A stretch of DNA of 51,176 nucleotides, taken from the NCBI GenBank assembly GCA_947478455.1, contig CANJWR010000011.1, positions 1 through 51,176 of the forward strand, written 5' to 3'. Positions 44,090-51,176 of this stretch are shown here, in pieces. The notes under the pieces were generated by a model, which was not told the DNA's origin, searched no databases, and saw only the letters and a list, made by a program, of their open reading frames with translations. Both the position numbers and the translations under genes were made by a program. Position 1 is the stretch's first letter. Each line of letters begins with the position of its first letter. This DNA is from Beijerinckiaceae bacterium (GTDB taxonomy: Bacteria > Pseudomonadota > Alphaproteobacteria > Rhizobiales > Beijerinckiaceae).

Positions 44090-45211
44090 ATGCCGATTGG
44101 CTTGATCTGCCTGCCCGCGCGCCGCCTCGTCGGGGCTCTCGCCGCTGCGGCGCTGGTCGGTTTTACCGCGCAGGTCGCCCGCGCAGATGACGAATGGAAA
44201 GAAGGCGCAGGGCAGCAGTGGCGCGAGATGCTGGAGAAAGCCAGGGCAGAAAAGCCCGTGGTGGTCACACTCGGCGCCCCGGTCGGCAAGGAATTCGCCG
44301 CCGGCTTCAAGCGCGACACTGGCCTTGATCTGCAATTCATCGGGGGCGACGCGAGCGCCGTTTCGGCGCGCTTCGCCCAAGAGCTTCAATCGCCGAACCT
44401 GACCATCGACGTCCAGATTGGCGGCAGCAGTGAATTACCCTTTATCGGCCGTGGGCTCATGCAGCCCATCAAGCCGCTACTGGCGCTACCCCGTGTAACT
44501 GACGGCAAATACTGGCGCGACGGCCGCATCCGCTGGATTGACAAAGGGCAGGAATATTTCGTCCAGGGAGCCGAATATCTGTCGTTCCGGGTCTTTGCCA
44601 ACGCAGACAAGATCAACATTTCTGAATTGCGCGACTTCGCCGATTTGCTCAAGCCACAATATGTGGGCAAGATCGCTTCGTCCGATCCCAGCGGAGCAGC
44701 CGGGGGGCGAGGTTTCGCTGAGGCCGTCGTGTCAACGCGTGGCCAGGAGTTTCTTGAGAAGCTCTATAAAGGCCAGAACATCACTTACACGCGGAACCCC
44801 ACCCAACTCGTTGAATGGGCGGCGCGCGGCGTCCAGCCGATCATCATCGGCTCCCTTCAGCAGTATATCGACAAGTTCGTCAGCGAGGGATTCAATATCA
44901 AGTACGTGCCGTTTAGCGACTGGCCTGTGCACACCACCGGAGGGCGGAGCGTGGTCAAGGTCGCAGCCAAGGCGCCGCATCCGAATGCCGCCGCTGTGTT
45001 CGTCAACTGGTTCCTGAGCAAGCCCGGTCAGGAACTTTACGAACAGCTGCTCGCCGAGCCGTCGCGCCGCGTCGATCTACCCCATACCGGCATCCCGGCC
45101 TATGCGCTTCCCCGTCCGGGCGCCGCGTACACGGGCTCTTACGACGAAGACTATGTGCTGAAGCTGAGAGGCGAAGTCGCCCAGCAGATGCGGGTACTCG
45201 TCAATCAATAA
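44090..45211 (+). CDS. ABC transporter substrate-binding protein (Fe3+/AfuA class)
   Basis: The 373-residue product has a signal peptide (ending near VGFTAQVARA) and an SBP_bac_6/8-type fold: VVVTLGAPVGKEFAAGFKRDTGLDLQFIGGDASAVSARFAQEL, DPSGAAGGRGFAEAVV and VVKVAAKAPHPNAAAVFVNWFLSKPGQELYE. The class binds ferric iron, thiamine, sugars phosphates or organic acids. Typical FbpA tyrosine ligands are not obvious. GGAGGA precedes the ATG by six bases. It heads an operon with two Rieske oxygenases and a fused permease, so an aromatic or other oxygenase substrate is a reasonable ligand guess. Confidence 0.85.
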   Translation: MPIGLICLPARRLVGALAAAALVGFTAQVARADDEWKEGAGQQWREMLEKARAEKPVVVTLGAPVGKEFAAGFKRDTGLDLQFIGGDASAVSARFAQELQSPNLTIDVQIGGSSELPFIGRGLMQPIKPLLALPRVTDGKYWRDGRIRWIDKGQEYFVQGAEYLSFRVFANADKINISELRDFADLLKPQYVGKIASSDPSGAAGGRGFAEAVVSTRGQEFLEKLYKGQNITYTRNPTQLVEWAARGVQPIIIGSLQQYIDKFVSEGFNIKYVPFSDWPVHTTGGRSVVKVAAKAPHPNAAAVFVNWFLSKPGQELYEQLLAEPSRRVDLPHTGIPAYALPRPGAAYTGSYDEDYVLKLRGEVAQQMRVLVNQ

Positions 45212-45230
45212 ACGATCGGGAGCAATCCAG

Positions 45231-46394
45231 ATGAATGAACACACATCCGCCTTCGACGCGCAATCATCCTACAAGGTCACTGATCTCGATTTACACGCAA
45301 CCGGACCGGGAACACTGGCCGGTCGGTACCTGCGGATGTTCTGGCATCCCATCTGCCTCGTCAGTGAAGTAGAGGTAGGGCGCACCCGCCGTGAACAGAT
45401 CATGAGCGAGTTCGTCACCCTCTATCGCGGCCAGAGCGGGACGTTATACGCCGTCGCCGACCGTTGCCCACATCGCGGTGTGCAATTGTCGGTTGGCTGG
45501 GTGCAGGGAGAAGAAATCCGCTGCTTCTATCACGGCTGGAAGTTCAACGGCTCCGGTCAGTGCACAGAAATGCCCGCCGAGACGCCTGCCTATGCAGCGA
45601 AGATGTGCATTCGCCACTATCAGGTGAAGGAATATCTCGGCTTCGTTTTCATCTATCTGGGCGAAGGTGCTCCGCCCGAACTGCCGCGCTATCCTGAACT
45701 TGAAGATGAAAACGCCGGGGTGCTCGAATCGCTCGCCCGCGCGCCCCTGCCCTGCAACTATTTCCAGCGGCTCGAGAACAATATCGACCAGGTCCACGTC
45801 AACTTCGCACATGGCGATGTGTTCGGTGCGGCGGGCGTTGGTGAAATTCCAGAATACATTATCGAGCAAGCTGAGTTTGGATTGCGCGCCATCGGCAAGC
45901 GTTCATCCGGCGACCGCATCACCTACTATCACATGCCCACAGCGGGCGTGATGGCGGTGCCGCCAGTGGGTGACGAGGTCGACTGGGCCACGCTCGTCGT
46001 GTGGCGAGTGCCGGTTGATGACCACACCAATCGCAGCTTCAATGTTCGCCGCGCCAAAAAGAAACCCGGCTCGCCTGCCAAGCCCGCGAAGGACCGCTCG
46101 GCCGAACAGGTGGCGGTGTCGCTCGACATCATGGCCGGACGCCGGAAACTGGAAGATGTCAGCCTGCAGGATCGCGAACTCCTGGTTCCTGTGCAGGATA
46201 ACATCGCTCTCCTCGGCCAGGGCGCCATCGCCGATCGCGGCGAGGCGGAAAATCTGGGCCGGTCAGATGCTGGCATTATCGCCTTGCGTCGTCTGTGGCG
46301 GCAGGAGTTGCAGAAGGTCGTGGAGGGACAACCAGTCCTCCAATGGCCATGGCCTAAGTCGGGCATGAAGGTTACCAGCGGCGCTGGCGGCTAA
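45231..46394 (+). CDS. Rieske non-heme iron oxygenase, catalytic subunit (copy 1)
   Basis: The 387-residue product has a Rieske 2Fe-2S centre C-x-H-x16-C-x2-H with Cys79, His81, Cys98 and His101 (CPHRGVQLS and CFYHGWKFNG). The mononuclear iron site follows as DxxHxxxxH with Asp186, His189 and His194 (NNIDQVHVNFAHGDVFG). It belongs to the ring-hydroxylating/demethylating oxygenase family. The compound and whether it hydroxylates, demethylates or oxidises are unknown. It needs electrons from a reductase not encoded here. It starts 19 bases after the binding-protein stop and is followed by a close paralogue. Confidence 0.92.
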   Translation: MNEHTSAFDAQSSYKVTDLDLHATGPGTLAGRYLRMFWHPICLVSEVEVGRTRREQIMSEFVTLYRGQSGTLYAVADRCPHRGVQLSVGWVQGEEIRCFYHGWKFNGSGQCTEMPAETPAYAAKMCIRHYQVKEYLGFVFIYLGEGAPPELPRYPELEDENAGVLESLARAPLPCNYFQRLENNIDQVHVNFAHGDVFGAAGVGEIPEYIIEQAEFGLRAIGKRSSGDRITYYHMPTAGVMAVPPVGDEVDWATLVVWRVPVDDHTNRSFNVRRAKKKPGSPAKPAKDRSAEQVAVSLDIMAGRRKLEDVSLQDRELLVPVQDNIALLGQGAIADRGEAENLGRSDAGIIALRRLWRQELQKVVEGQPVLQWPWPKSGMKVTSGAGG

Positions 46395-46415
46395 ATCATC
46401 CGACAGGAGAGAACC

Positions 46416-47579
46416 GTGGAACGCGCCCAATCGACCGACGTCGGTCTCGATGATCTTACCCGGACGGACCCCGGCTCACTTGCCGGCTGCTATTTGCGCC
46501 GCTTCTGGCAGCCGCTGTGCCTGTCTGCCGATGTTGAGGCCGGTCGGGCGCGGCGCGAAAAGATCATGGGACAATTCGTCACCGTCTACCGCGGAGAGAG
46601 CGGTGCAATCCATGTTGTAGCGGATCGGTGCGCACATCGCGGCGTGCAATTGTCGGTCGGCTGGGTGCAGGGCGATGAGATCCGCTGTTTCTATCATGGG
46701 TGGAAGTTCAACGGCGCGGGGCAATGCGTCGAGGCTCCGGCCGAAACGCCTGGCTTCGCATCGCGCATGAAAGTGCGCGCATACCCGGCGCGAGATTATC
46801 TCGGCGTGGTTTTCGCCTATCTTGGCGAGGGTGAACCTCCAGTCTTCCCGCGCTATCCGGAACTTGAAGACGAGAGCGAAGGGGTTCTGGTCTGCGCTGC
46901 GCGAGCGCCCGTGCCTTGCAACTTCTTTCAGCGCGTCGAAAATGCGGTCGATCAGGTACATGTTGCATTCGCACATGGCGATGTGTTCGGCCCCGAGGGC
47001 GCAGCCGACATTCCTGACTACAGCGTCGAGGAAACCTCCTATGGACTTTGCGCTCGCGGCCGTCGGCCGGGCAAGCAGGATCGCCTGACACATTTCCATA
47101 TGCCGAACATCAACGTCATGCGCGTTCCGCCGGGCAAGGACGAAGTGGGCTGGTCGCCAAATGTCGTCTGGCGCGTTCCGGTCGACGACGGTCACCACCG
47201 GAGCGTCAATATCCGTCGCGTTCGCAAGGCGCCCGGCGCAGCTCCGATCGAGAACAACTACAAGCGCAACGTCACGGACAAACAGGTCGACTATGCGCGC
47301 GAAATTCTCGCCGGCCGTATGCGTCTCGATGAGCTTGACCCCACGCGCGACCGCGCCATCATCGTCGCCGTGCAGGATAACATCGCCCAAATGGGTCAGG
47401 GGCCGGTAGCTCCGCGTCAGGAAGATCATCTCGGTCGCTCCGACGTCGGCGTTGTGGCGGTGCGCCGCCTGTGGCTCGACGAATTGCGCCGGCTGGCGAA
47501 TGGCGAGGTCCTGCGCGATTGGCGTCGCCCCAATGACGGCCTGCGCCTGACATCGGGCGTAGAGAAGGAGCTCGCGTAG
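46416..47579 (+). CDS. Rieske non-heme iron oxygenase, catalytic subunit (copy 2)
   Basis: The 387-residue paralogue of the gene before it has Rieske ligands Cys72, His74, Cys91 and His94 and the iron triad Asp179, His182 and His187 (AVDQVHVAFAHGDVFG). The same RGVQLSVGWVQG and CFYHGWKFNGxGQC blocks are shared. Divergence is spread through the C-terminal half. The start is GTG with AGGAG seven bases upstream. Two full sets of ligands mean both could be active. They may act on different substrates, in sequence, or as a mixed trimer. Confidence 0.92.
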   Translation: MERAQSTDVGLDDLTRTDPGSLAGCYLRRFWQPLCLSADVEAGRARREKIMGQFVTVYRGESGAIHVVADRCAHRGVQLSVGWVQGDEIRCFYHGWKFNGAGQCVEAPAETPGFASRMKVRAYPARDYLGVVFAYLGEGEPPVFPRYPELEDESEGVLVCAARAPVPCNFFQRVENAVDQVHVAFAHGDVFGPEGAADIPDYSVEETSYGLCARGRRPGKQDRLTHFHMPNINVMRVPPGKDEVGWSPNVVWRVPVDDGHHRSVNIRRVRKAPGAAPIENNYKRNVTDKQVDYAREILAGRMRLDELDPTRDRAIIVAVQDNIAQMGQGPVAPRQEDHLGRSDVGVVAVRRLWLDELRRLANGEVLRDWRRPNDGLRLTSGVEKELA

Positions 47580-47583
47580 CCGT

Positions 47584-49308
47584 ATGGATTCCAACCTGCG
47601 CTCACCGGAGCGGGTCGCGCGTCGCCCGCTGGGGCGCGTCGGCGGCGGTCTCGCCCTCATGCTGGTTGTCGGCGCCTTCACGGCGGCGCCGACGCTTTTT
47701 CTTCTTCTGGGAGCTTTCGAAGTTTCGTCGCAGGGCGAGAGCATTCGATTCGGTCTCGACAATTGGCGAAGCATTTTCACCGACGCCTCGGTGGCGCGCG
47801 CGGTCGGCTACAGCTTCCTCATGGCGCTACGCGCGCCGATTGGCCTTACGATCGCGTTCGTCATCTCATGGATGCTGGTGCGCATCGAGATCCCCGGTCG
47901 TCGTTTCATCGAATATGGCCTGTGGTTCGCCTTCTTCCTGCCAACCCTCCCCCTGACGGTCGGCTGGATACTCTTGCTCGACCCGAACTACGGTCTGCTC
48001 AATGCGCTCATCCAAGATATAGGCCTTGCGTCGGGACCGATTTTTTCGGCCTATTCGGTCGGCAGCATCATGTGGGTTCATCTGTCGCTGACAGTCATCC
48101 CGATCAATGTGATCCTCCTCACGCCAGCTCTCGCGCAGATGGACGCAGCCTTCGACGAGGCAGCCACCATGTCAGGCGCCGGGCGTCTTCGTACGTTGAC
48201 CCGCATCACGCTGCCGCTGCTGGCGCCGGCGATTTTTACCTGTTTTATCCTTGGGCTCATCAAGGCGCTCGAAGCCTTCGAGGTCGAGCAGGTGCTAGGT
48301 ACGCCGGCGAAAATCAACGTTTTCGCCACGAAGATCTATGACTTCGTACATTGGGATCCACCACGTCTGGGCGAAGCGATGGCGCTCAGCGCACTGCTTC
48401 TGGCGATCCTTCTCGTCATCACGCTCATCTATCGACTTGTCCTGAAGGGTGGCGAAGGACACGCCACCATCAGCGGCAAGACCAGCCGCCTGCGCGCGGC
48501 CACGCGCCCGCGCTGGGCTTGGGCCGCCACGACAGCAATAGCGCTTTACATGGCGGTTGCGGTGGTCGTTCCGGTGATCGTGCTGACGCTCGGCACATTT
48601 ACTCGTCTCTTCGGCTTCTTCTTCATGAAGAACACGTGGACGACGAAGCACTGGGTAGCAATCTTCGAGGACGACAGGTTTGCCGGCGCTTTCGCCAATT
48701 CTTTCATCGTCTCTGGAGCAACAGCGCTGATCGGCGTCATAGTCTATTCGATGCTCGCATGGGTGCTTGCGCGCGGCCCTCTCTGGGGTCGTCAGACTCT
48801 CAATCTTCTCACGTGGTTGCCTTGGGCTGTGCCGGGAATATTGCTTGGCCTGTCGATGCTGGTGCTCATCCTGCACATCCCCGGCCTGTCGTTGCTGCAC
48901 AGCTCTGTCGCGGCTCTCATACTGGTGCTGCTGGTGAAAGAGACCCCGCTAGGCGTTCAGATGTTGAAGACCGCCATCCAGCAGATCGCGCGCGAGTTGG
49001 AAGAGGCTGCCCGCATGTCCGGCGCCTCCTTCGCCACCATTTTTCGGCGGATCGTGCTTCCGCTCATCGCCCCGATGCTTGGCAGCGTCTTCCTGCTCAG
49101 CTTCGTGGCGTCTTTCCGCGACATAAGCGCCACGATTCTGCTTGCGGGACCCAACTCCCAAACAATGGCGCTGATGATGATCGAATTAGGGGAAGAAGGG
49201 CGATTTGAAAGCATGGCCGTGGTCGGCGTCATTCTAAGCTTTGTGGTGTTTGCTATGACGGTGCTTATCCGCGCTCTTCAGGAGCGAACGGGGCTCAAGC
49301 GACAGTAA
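47584..49308 (+). CDS. ABC transporter permease, fused double-domain (FbpB-like)
   Basis: The 574-residue protein has two permease halves with about twelve spans, each with an EAA-type loop (AQMDAAFDEAATMSGAGRLRTLTRITLPLLAP and ARELEEAARMSGASFATIFRRIVLPLIAP). Fused permeases of this length belong to the Fe3+/thiamine importer class, matching the binding protein at 44090. The ATG is four bases after the Rieske stop, so it belongs to the same transcript. No ATPase gene follows; only about 140 bases remain before a tRNA fragment. The importer must borrow an ATPase from elsewhere. Confidence 0.92.
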   Translation: MDSNLRSPERVARRPLGRVGGGLALMLVVGAFTAAPTLFLLLGAFEVSSQGESIRFGLDNWRSIFTDASVARAVGYSFLMALRAPIGLTIAFVISWMLVRIEIPGRRFIEYGLWFAFFLPTLPLTVGWILLLDPNYGLLNALIQDIGLASGPIFSAYSVGSIMWVHLSLTVIPINVILLTPALAQMDAAFDEAATMSGAGRLRTLTRITLPLLAPAIFTCFILGLIKALEAFEVEQVLGTPAKINVFATKIYDFVHWDPPRLGEAMALSALLLAILLVITLIYRLVLKGGEGHATISGKTSRLRAATRPRWAWAATTAIALYMAVAVVVPVIVLTLGTFTRLFGFFFMKNTWTTKHWVAIFEDDRFAGAFANSFIVSGATALIGVIVYSMLAWVLARGPLWGRQTLNLLTWLPWAVPGILLGLSMLVLILHIPGLSLLHSSVAALILVLLVKETPLGVQMLKTAIQQIARELEEAARMSGASFATIFRRIVLPLIAPMLGSVFLLSFVASFRDISATILLAGPNSQTMALMMIELGEEGRFESMAVVGVILSFVVFAMTVLIRALQERTGLKRQ

Positions 49309-49411
49309 GCCGGAAGCAGGCCGCATCGTGCGTCTGCCACGAGGTGCTATTGTGAGTTTGATCGCTGGAGGGGGACCCGCTGGTCAGCCAACAACGAGCC
49401 TGACCCGCTGA

Positions 49412-49434
49412 AACATCACCGTGAGTGTGATGTT
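49412..49434 (+). repeat. small hairpin after importer operon
   Basis: AACATCAC and GTGATGTT form an 8-base stem with a 7-base loop about 100 bases after the permease stop, followed by AACCCTTTG. It could act as a weak terminator. Confidence 0.4.
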
Positions 49435-49449
49435 AACCCTTTGATTTTG

Positions 49450-49499
49450 TGGTGAGCGCGTCGGGATTCGAACCCGAGACCCTCTGATTAAAAGTCAGC
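49450..49499 (-). other. 3' fragment of tRNA-Lys(UUU) acting as integration attachment site
   Basis: On the minus strand this reads as the anticodon arm (CTGA-CTTTTAA-TCAG, anticodon UUU), then variable region, T arm (TCGGG-TTCGAAT-CCCGA), the 3' acceptor strand CGCGCTC, discriminator A and CCA. The D arm and 5' acceptor strand (expected GAGCGCG) are absent at 49500 onward, so the gene is truncated. With a tyrosine integrase gene just to the right, this is the duplicated att core left when an element inserted at a tRNA-Lys gene. The intact tRNA should lie at the far end, right of the window. Confidence 0.85.
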
Positions 49500-49603
49500 G
49501 ATTACTACGGAACATAAGCGATCATAGATTATCAAGATGTTGAATAATTGCTTATTTTCCTTGACAAATGATCGATACCCTCTGATTTTGGGAACATAAA
49601 AGC
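49480..49603. repeat. repeated short motifs between att core and integrase
   Basis: CCCTCTGATT occurs inside the tRNA fragment (49480-49489) and again at 49578-49587. GGAACATAAGC (49509-49519) recurs as GGAACATAAAAGC (49591-49603). The order is the same in both copies. They could be integrase arm-binding sites or a trace of a second integration event. Confidence 0.45.
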
Positions 49604-49654
49604 ACTTTGATGATCCCAAGAGCGCTTCCCATGTGCTTCCCAGTTGGAGATTGC

Positions 49655-50854
49655 ATGCGCCTGACCAAGCCGAACGTCAATGGACTCAAAATCCCCGACG
49701 GGAAAGCCGAGACCATTGTGTTCGACGACCAGTTGCCGGGTTTCGGCGTCCGGCTCCGCGCTGGGGGAAAGCGGACGTGGATCGCCCAGTACCGCGTCGG
49801 AACCAAGCAGCGGCGCGTCACGCTTGGCACCGTCGAGGCGCTCGAACCGGACGAAGCCCGCAGGCGCGCCCGTGATGTGATCGCTAAGGTTCAGCTTGGC
49901 GGCGACCCTCAGGTCGAAAAGCACACCGCGAGGGCCCGGGCGCAGGACACGGTCGGCAGCATTGTTCGGAAATATCTGTCCACTTACGCCGAACGAAATC
50001 TCAGCGCGAAGACCCTCATGGAGGTCCGGCGGAATCTGACAAGCCATTGGAAGCCCCTGCATGAAGCAGCCGCCCACAGTTTGAGGCGGTCGGCGGTCGC
50101 CAGTCGGCTTGTAGAAATCGCCACGGAAAACGGCCCCTTTGCCGCAAACCGTGCGCGCGCCTATCTGGCGGCGATGTTTAGCTGGGCGATCGAGCAGGGT
50201 CTGGTCGATGACAATCCGGTGGCGGGGACCGGCCGCATAGCAAAGGAAGTCTCCCGGGACCGCGTTCTCGCTGACCCGGAACTTCGATTGATCTGGGAGT
50301 ACTCGGGCTCCGGTGAATACGGTGTGATCGTAAAACTGTTGCTCCTCACTGGGCAGCGTCGTGAGGAAATCGCTGCAATGCAGTGGGACGAACTAGATCT
50401 TGCCAGCGGGCTCTGGTCGATGGGATCAGGCCGCACGAAAAACAGCCGCAAGCACACCATCGCCTTGTCACCCCTTGTGCTGGAACTCCTGCAAGGGATC
50501 GAGCACAGGGGTGATCGGGCCCTCTGCTTTGGAAGCCGCAAGGGCCCGTTTTCTGGTTGGAGCAAGGCAAAGTTAGGGCTAGATGAACGGATCACCGCCG
50601 CCCTGCGCGCCGAGAACCCGAAGGCGAAGCCAATGCTGGCGTGGCGCCTCCACGATCTCAGAAGGACGGCAGCAACCCGCATGGCCGATCTTGGCGTCCA
50701 ACCTCACGTTGTCGAGGCCGTCCTGAACCATGTTAGCGGTCACAAAGCCGGAATTGCTGGCGTGTACAACCACGCCGCTTACTCATTGGAAAAGAAGGCC
50801 GCACTTACGCTGTGGTCAAAACACATCGCTGATCTTGTGGGGGATTTTTATTGA
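49655..50854 (+). CDS. tyrosine recombinase integrase (P4-like)
   Basis: The 399-residue product has the N-terminal DUF4102-type arm-binding domain (FDDQLPGFGVRLRAGGKRTWIAQYRVG), a core-binding segment, and the catalytic domain. The catalytic domain shows Arg in LTGQRREEIAAM, His-x-x-Arg in LHDLRRTAATRMADLG and Tyr near the C-terminus in VYNHAAYSLEK. It inserts and excises the element at the tRNA-Lys site. GGAGA lies about six bases before the ATG at 49655. A TTGACA box at 49561 may be its promoter. Length and motifs are complete, so it should be active. Confidence 0.95.
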   Translation: MRLTKPNVNGLKIPDGKAETIVFDDQLPGFGVRLRAGGKRTWIAQYRVGTKQRRVTLGTVEALEPDEARRRARDVIAKVQLGGDPQVEKHTARARAQDTVGSIVRKYLSTYAERNLSAKTLMEVRRNLTSHWKPLHEAAAHSLRRSAVASRLVEIATENGPFAANRARAYLAAMFSWAIEQGLVDDNPVAGTGRIAKEVSRDRVLADPELRLIWEYSGSGEYGVIVKLLLLTGQRREEIAAMQWDELDLASGLWSMGSGRTKNSRKHTIALSPLVLELLQGIEHRGDRALCFGSRKGPFSGWSKAKLGLDERITAALRAENPKAKPMLAWRLHDLRRTAATRMADLGVQPHVVEAVLNHVSGHKAGIAGVYNHAAYSLEKKAALTLWSKHIADLVGDFY

Positions 50855-51126
50855 TGGCGATCATTACAAAATTATTCAATCTCCTGAAAACATCGCACAA
50901 GGAGGAAGCGACGTGTGTGCTTCTTGATTTACTCATATCCGGTACGATTTCTGCTGCCGCCTGTGTGCCCGATTTCGATATGACAAAAGCTTTGGGCACG
51001 GAATATTGGCGTGGGCTTACTAATGAAGAAATCGGCTCTTCGCTGAATCGTGTGGGTAGAGGTTTCAACCACAAGTTGAATATTTTGGTTTCCGCTGGCT
51101 CCGCGTATTTTCTGATGCATGCGTGA
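50854..51126 (+). CDS. small protein coupled to the integrase, unknown function
   Basis: The 90-residue product starts at ATG 50854, overlapping the integrase stop by one base (TGATG). It has a helical N-terminus (AIITKLFNLLKTSHKEEATC), a hydrophobic middle (LLDLLISGTISAAACVPDF) and EEIGSSLNRVGRGFNHKLNIL at the end. I do not recognise a family. GC content is lower than in the chromosome to the left, fitting recent acquisition. It may be an accessory to integration or a cargo gene. Confidence 0.55.
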   Translation: MAIITKLFNLLKTSHKEEATCVLLDLLISGTISAAACVPDFDMTKALGTEYWRGLTNEEIGSSLNRVGRGFNHKLNILVSAGSAYFLMHA

Positions 51127-51176
51127 CACGGATCTTTTTCAGGCGGCGCTCGGGCTTTCCGCGCCTTGGTTTATCA

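Larger units (their letters stand above)
49450..51176. mobile_element. left end of an integrative element at tRNA-Lys
   Basis: The element begins at the truncated tRNA 3' end and includes the integrase (49655-50854) and a coupled small gene, then runs past the window. The DNA beyond 49500 is more AT-rich in places than the flanking chromosome. Whether it is a prophage, genomic island or integrative plasmid cannot be told from these 1.7 kb. Confidence 0.75.

Noticed and set aside
49440-49530. Complete tRNA-Lys gene
   Set aside because: The D arm and 5' acceptor strand that would pair with CGCGCTC are not present to the right, so only a 3' fragment can be supported.
1-51176. CRISPR arrays, rRNA genes, riboswitches
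   Set aside because: No regularly spaced repeats, rRNA sequence or recognisable riboswitch cores were seen, including upstream of the purine and oxygenase operons.

Overview
The window reads as chromosomal DNA of an alphaproteobacterium, most likely a member of the Hyphomicrobiales (Rhizobiales). This is inferred from gene content and style: high GC coding DNA, frequent GTG/TTG starts, the ATP-grasp/alpha-E/transglutaminase trio, a zinc-ribbon-less PhnA-like protein, DUF2892 and DUF302 proteins, a BigR/SqrR-type ArsR repressor, and many periplasmic binding proteins with ABC importers. Genus and species cannot be fixed from the sequence alone.

Left part (1-9.1 kb). The edge carries the 3' end of an IS256-like transposase. 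It is followed by a minus-strand catabolic operon of two fumarylacetoacetate-hydrolase-family enzymes and one Asp/Glu racemase/arylmalonate-decarboxylase-family enzyme that lacks both catalytic cysteines. A lipid A acyltransferase, a methyltransferase, a predicted metal-dependent hydrolase, a HerA-like ATPase, a PhnA-like protein and a PilZ protein follow.

Peptide-ligase block (9.1-17.6 kb). Three overlapping minus-strand genes encode a large transglutaminase-DUF2126 protein, a circularly permuted ATP-grasp/alpha-E fusion and a small transglutaminase. They diverge from a glutamate dehydrogenase gene. A DUF302 protein and three exported proteins of unknown function follow.

Sulfide/persulfide block (19.6-28.1 kb). 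A 55-bp divergent control region holds a promoter and a palindromic operator. Rightward lie an ArsR repressor with the SqrR/BigR cysteine pair, two DUF2892 membrane proteins, a sulfide:quinone-oxidoreductase-like flavoprotein and a methyltransferase. Leftward lie an RND efflux pair, an AhpD-like protein, a rhodanese and a zinc-ribbon thioredoxin. I infer one reactive-sulfur response unit that includes an efflux pump.

Middle (28-36 kb). UppP, an HU-type protein, an ArsR-SRPBCC pair with two recognisable operators, and an operon in which two MmgE/PrpD proteins flank an orphan TctC-type binding protein. A periplasmic FKBP follows.

Purine nucleoside block (36.2-43.6 kb). A ribokinase-like gene diverges from an operon of binding protein, two permeases, ATPase, nucleoside hydrolase and adenine deaminase. 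Together these would import a purine nucleoside, split it to base and ribose, deaminate adenine and phosphorylate ribose.

Right end (44-51.2 kb). A second importer (binding protein plus fused double permease, with no ATPase gene) encloses two tandem Rieske oxygenases that have no reductase. It is followed by a truncated tRNA-Lys(UUU) 3' end, a tyrosine integrase and a small coupled gene. This marks the left boundary of an integrated element that continues past the window.
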